Below the pieces are notes generated by a model. That model saw nothing but the letters and a program-made list of their open reading frames with translations, did not search any database and had not been told where the DNA came from. Both the position numbers and the translations under genes were made by a program. DNA of 64,000 bases from the NCBI RefSeq assembly GCF_050278625.1, contig NZ_JBNNTI010000009.1:1-64000 (forward strand), read 5' to 3'. Shown in pieces: positions 63,163 to 64,000 of this stretch. Position 1 is the first letter of the stretch, and the number at the start of each line of letters is the position of its first letter. This stretch comes from Viridibacillus sp050278625. Lineage in GTDB: Bacteria; Bacillota; Bacilli; Bacillales_A; Planococcaceae.

Positions 63163-63606
63163 CTATGCTTTTGTAAGTTGCTTTTCGTAACATCCAATCC
63201 AATCTTCTACTGTCATTTTACTAACAAGCTCAGCAATTAATGCATACGGTATCTTTTTAGCATTCGAAAACCTTATGCAACTTTTGCCCATATTGAGCTT
63301 AGTAGTCATATGTTTCGGATATTCTGCGATAAACCACTCTAGTAAATCTGGCTTTGCATAGATCCCCATGTGATACAATGTGAGATGATTCTTTTGAGCA
63401 GCTACTCCTATGAATGGTAGTGGCTCTTCAGGACTGCAGTGATAGCCATTAGGATATATTGACTTCGGTACTACGAAGTTCGGCATTGTATACTGCATTA
63501 CTGCTTCAAAGCCTGGTGGTAAATTTTCTTGTACCGTTTCGAATAGTTTTCGAAACGCATCACGCCTGTTTTCATCAACTTGTTCAATATAATCTGATAT
63601 TTCCAA
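63163..63606 (-). CDS. DUF1801 family protein
   Basis: 147 residues: ISDYIEQVDENRRDAFRKLF, VMQYTMPNFVVPKSIYPNGY, FIGVAAQKNHLTLYHMGIYA and GKSCIRFSNAKKIPYALIAE. This is the DUF1801 (YdhG-like) fold related to frataxin-type proteins, without known function. TTG 63606 is 7 bases after AAAAGGAGG; the longer frame upstream is not needed. Likely first gene of a two-gene unit with the GyrI-like gene. Confidence 0.82.
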   Translation of the reverse strand: MEISDYIEQVDENRRDAFRKLFETVQENLPPGFEAVMQYTMPNFVVPKSIYPNGYHCSPEEPLPFIGVAAQKNHLTLYHMGIYAKPDLLEWFIAEYPKHMTTKLNMGKSCIRFSNAKKIPYALIAELVSKMTVEDWIGCYEKQLTKA

Positions 63607-63770
63607 CGACAGCCCTCCTTTTCCAATTATTATACGCAATAAAATTGAAAATACAAACAACTAATTTCTTTTTATTAATTTGATGTTAGTGGATAAAATT
63701 ATTTTATTACTTAATTGAGGATGGCATAATATATTCCGCACTGCTAGATTTTGTGCATTATAGGTAACTT

Positions 63771-63814
63771 CAAACATCCTTAAAGTTTATTTAACACAAA
63801 GAATAAGGATGTTC
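63771..63814 (-). terminator. Hairpin near the right-edge gene
   Basis: AACATCCTTA and TAAGGATGTT pair around a 21-base loop, close after the partial gene on the minus strand. Confidence 0.55.
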
Positions 63815-63821
63815 TTGTTTC

Positions 63822-64000
63822 TTAAAATAGATTTTCAATGTATTTAAAAATAGATTTATCTTTAAATTCATAAAGGTTATAGTTGTTTTTACCACCCTCA
63901 TAATTAAACACAGACAAGATGTGATTATCAATGCGTAATCCGAACTTTCTTTCCCCATCTATCCATACAGTAATCCAATATGATTCTTCTATTTTAGTTT
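63822..64000 (-). CDS. C-terminal part of a hypothetical protein, 5' end outside window
   Basis: The minus strand is open from the window edge to TAA 63822: KIEESYWITVWIDGERKFGL then RIDNHILSVFNYEGGKNNYN and FKDKSIFKYIENLF. It has the look of a beta-rich hypothetical protein; the family cannot be judged from 59 residues. Confidence 0.55.
   Translation of the reverse strand, partial: TKIEESYWITVWIDGERKFGLRIDNHILSVFNYEGGKNNYNLYEFKDKSIFKYIENLF

Overview
The window is a low-GC, AT-rich stretch of a Gram-positive, spore-forming Bacillales chromosome, most like Lysinibacillus, Solibacillus or a related Planococcaceae genus. This rests on strong Shine-Dalgarno sites with frequent TTG and GTG starts, a collagen-like exosporium-type protein, a YjcZ-family small protein, a SleL/YaaH-type LysM-GH18 enzyme, a T-box before ileS, and family-level recognition. 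No search could be run, so the genus is inference. No rRNA, tRNA or CRISPR array was seen. The layout is a patchwork of small transcription units, most closed by a clear hairpin terminator.

Left part (1-16 kb). A truncated Gly-X-Y collagen-like surface protein is followed by a family 2 glycosyltransferase with a C-terminal repeat region and the remains of a second glycosyltransferase. Next come an exported protein, a MerR-like coiled-coil protein, an IS1182-type transposase tail with an adjacent GC-rich repeat, a DUF985 cupin, a 3-hydroxybutyrate dehydrogenase-like SDR, a tyrosine recombinase with an apparent gap before the catalytic Tyr, an IDEAL-domain protein, a frameshifted M29 aminopeptidase, an SDR whose catalytic Tyr is Phe, a resolvase tail, and an EamA transporter.

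Middle (16-37 kb). An ArsR-AHSA1 fusion has an operator at its own promoter. A 1056-residue UvrA-like protein has rearranged modules. A decayed stretch follows (DUF1648 and GAP-family pseudogenes, MerR regulator, GrpB, lipoprotein, PhzF). Then come fabH with a probable FapR operator, a cobalamin riboswitch controlling a btuC-btuD-btuF-type uptake operon, a ResC-type cytochrome c assembly protein without ResB, and an RND pump of the SwrC type.

Right part (37-64 kb). This holds a GNAT, a frameshifted pentapeptide-repeat protein, a class II isoleucyl-tRNA synthetase under a T-box, a membrane-anchored Lon-like (S16) protein, and a PadR/membrane-protein pair. It continues with a YjcZ-type small protein, an RSH-like protein with a worn-out synthetase domain, an LCP protein, a tandem ribbon-helix-helix protein with a probable autoregulatory operator, a DUF3889 protein, a Tam-like methyltransferase, and a nitrate/sulfonate-type ABC operon preceded by a 52-residue small gene. 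It ends with a SleL-like enzyme, an MBL-fold hydrolase, a membrane protein, a GyrI-like protein and a DUF1801 protein.

Two themes stand out. First, many genes carry single-base indels or stops (M29 aminopeptidase, pentapeptide protein, DUF1648 protein, NmrA-like protein, glycosyltransferase fragment and others), which means either real decay or assembly error. Second, several small genes are missed by a length-based ORF scan (23212-23358, 39572-39751, 47342-47479, 57499-57657, 60278-60439). The most unusual proteins are the rearranged UvrA-like ATPase, the degenerate RSH protein, and the tandem RHH regulator with its paired sites.
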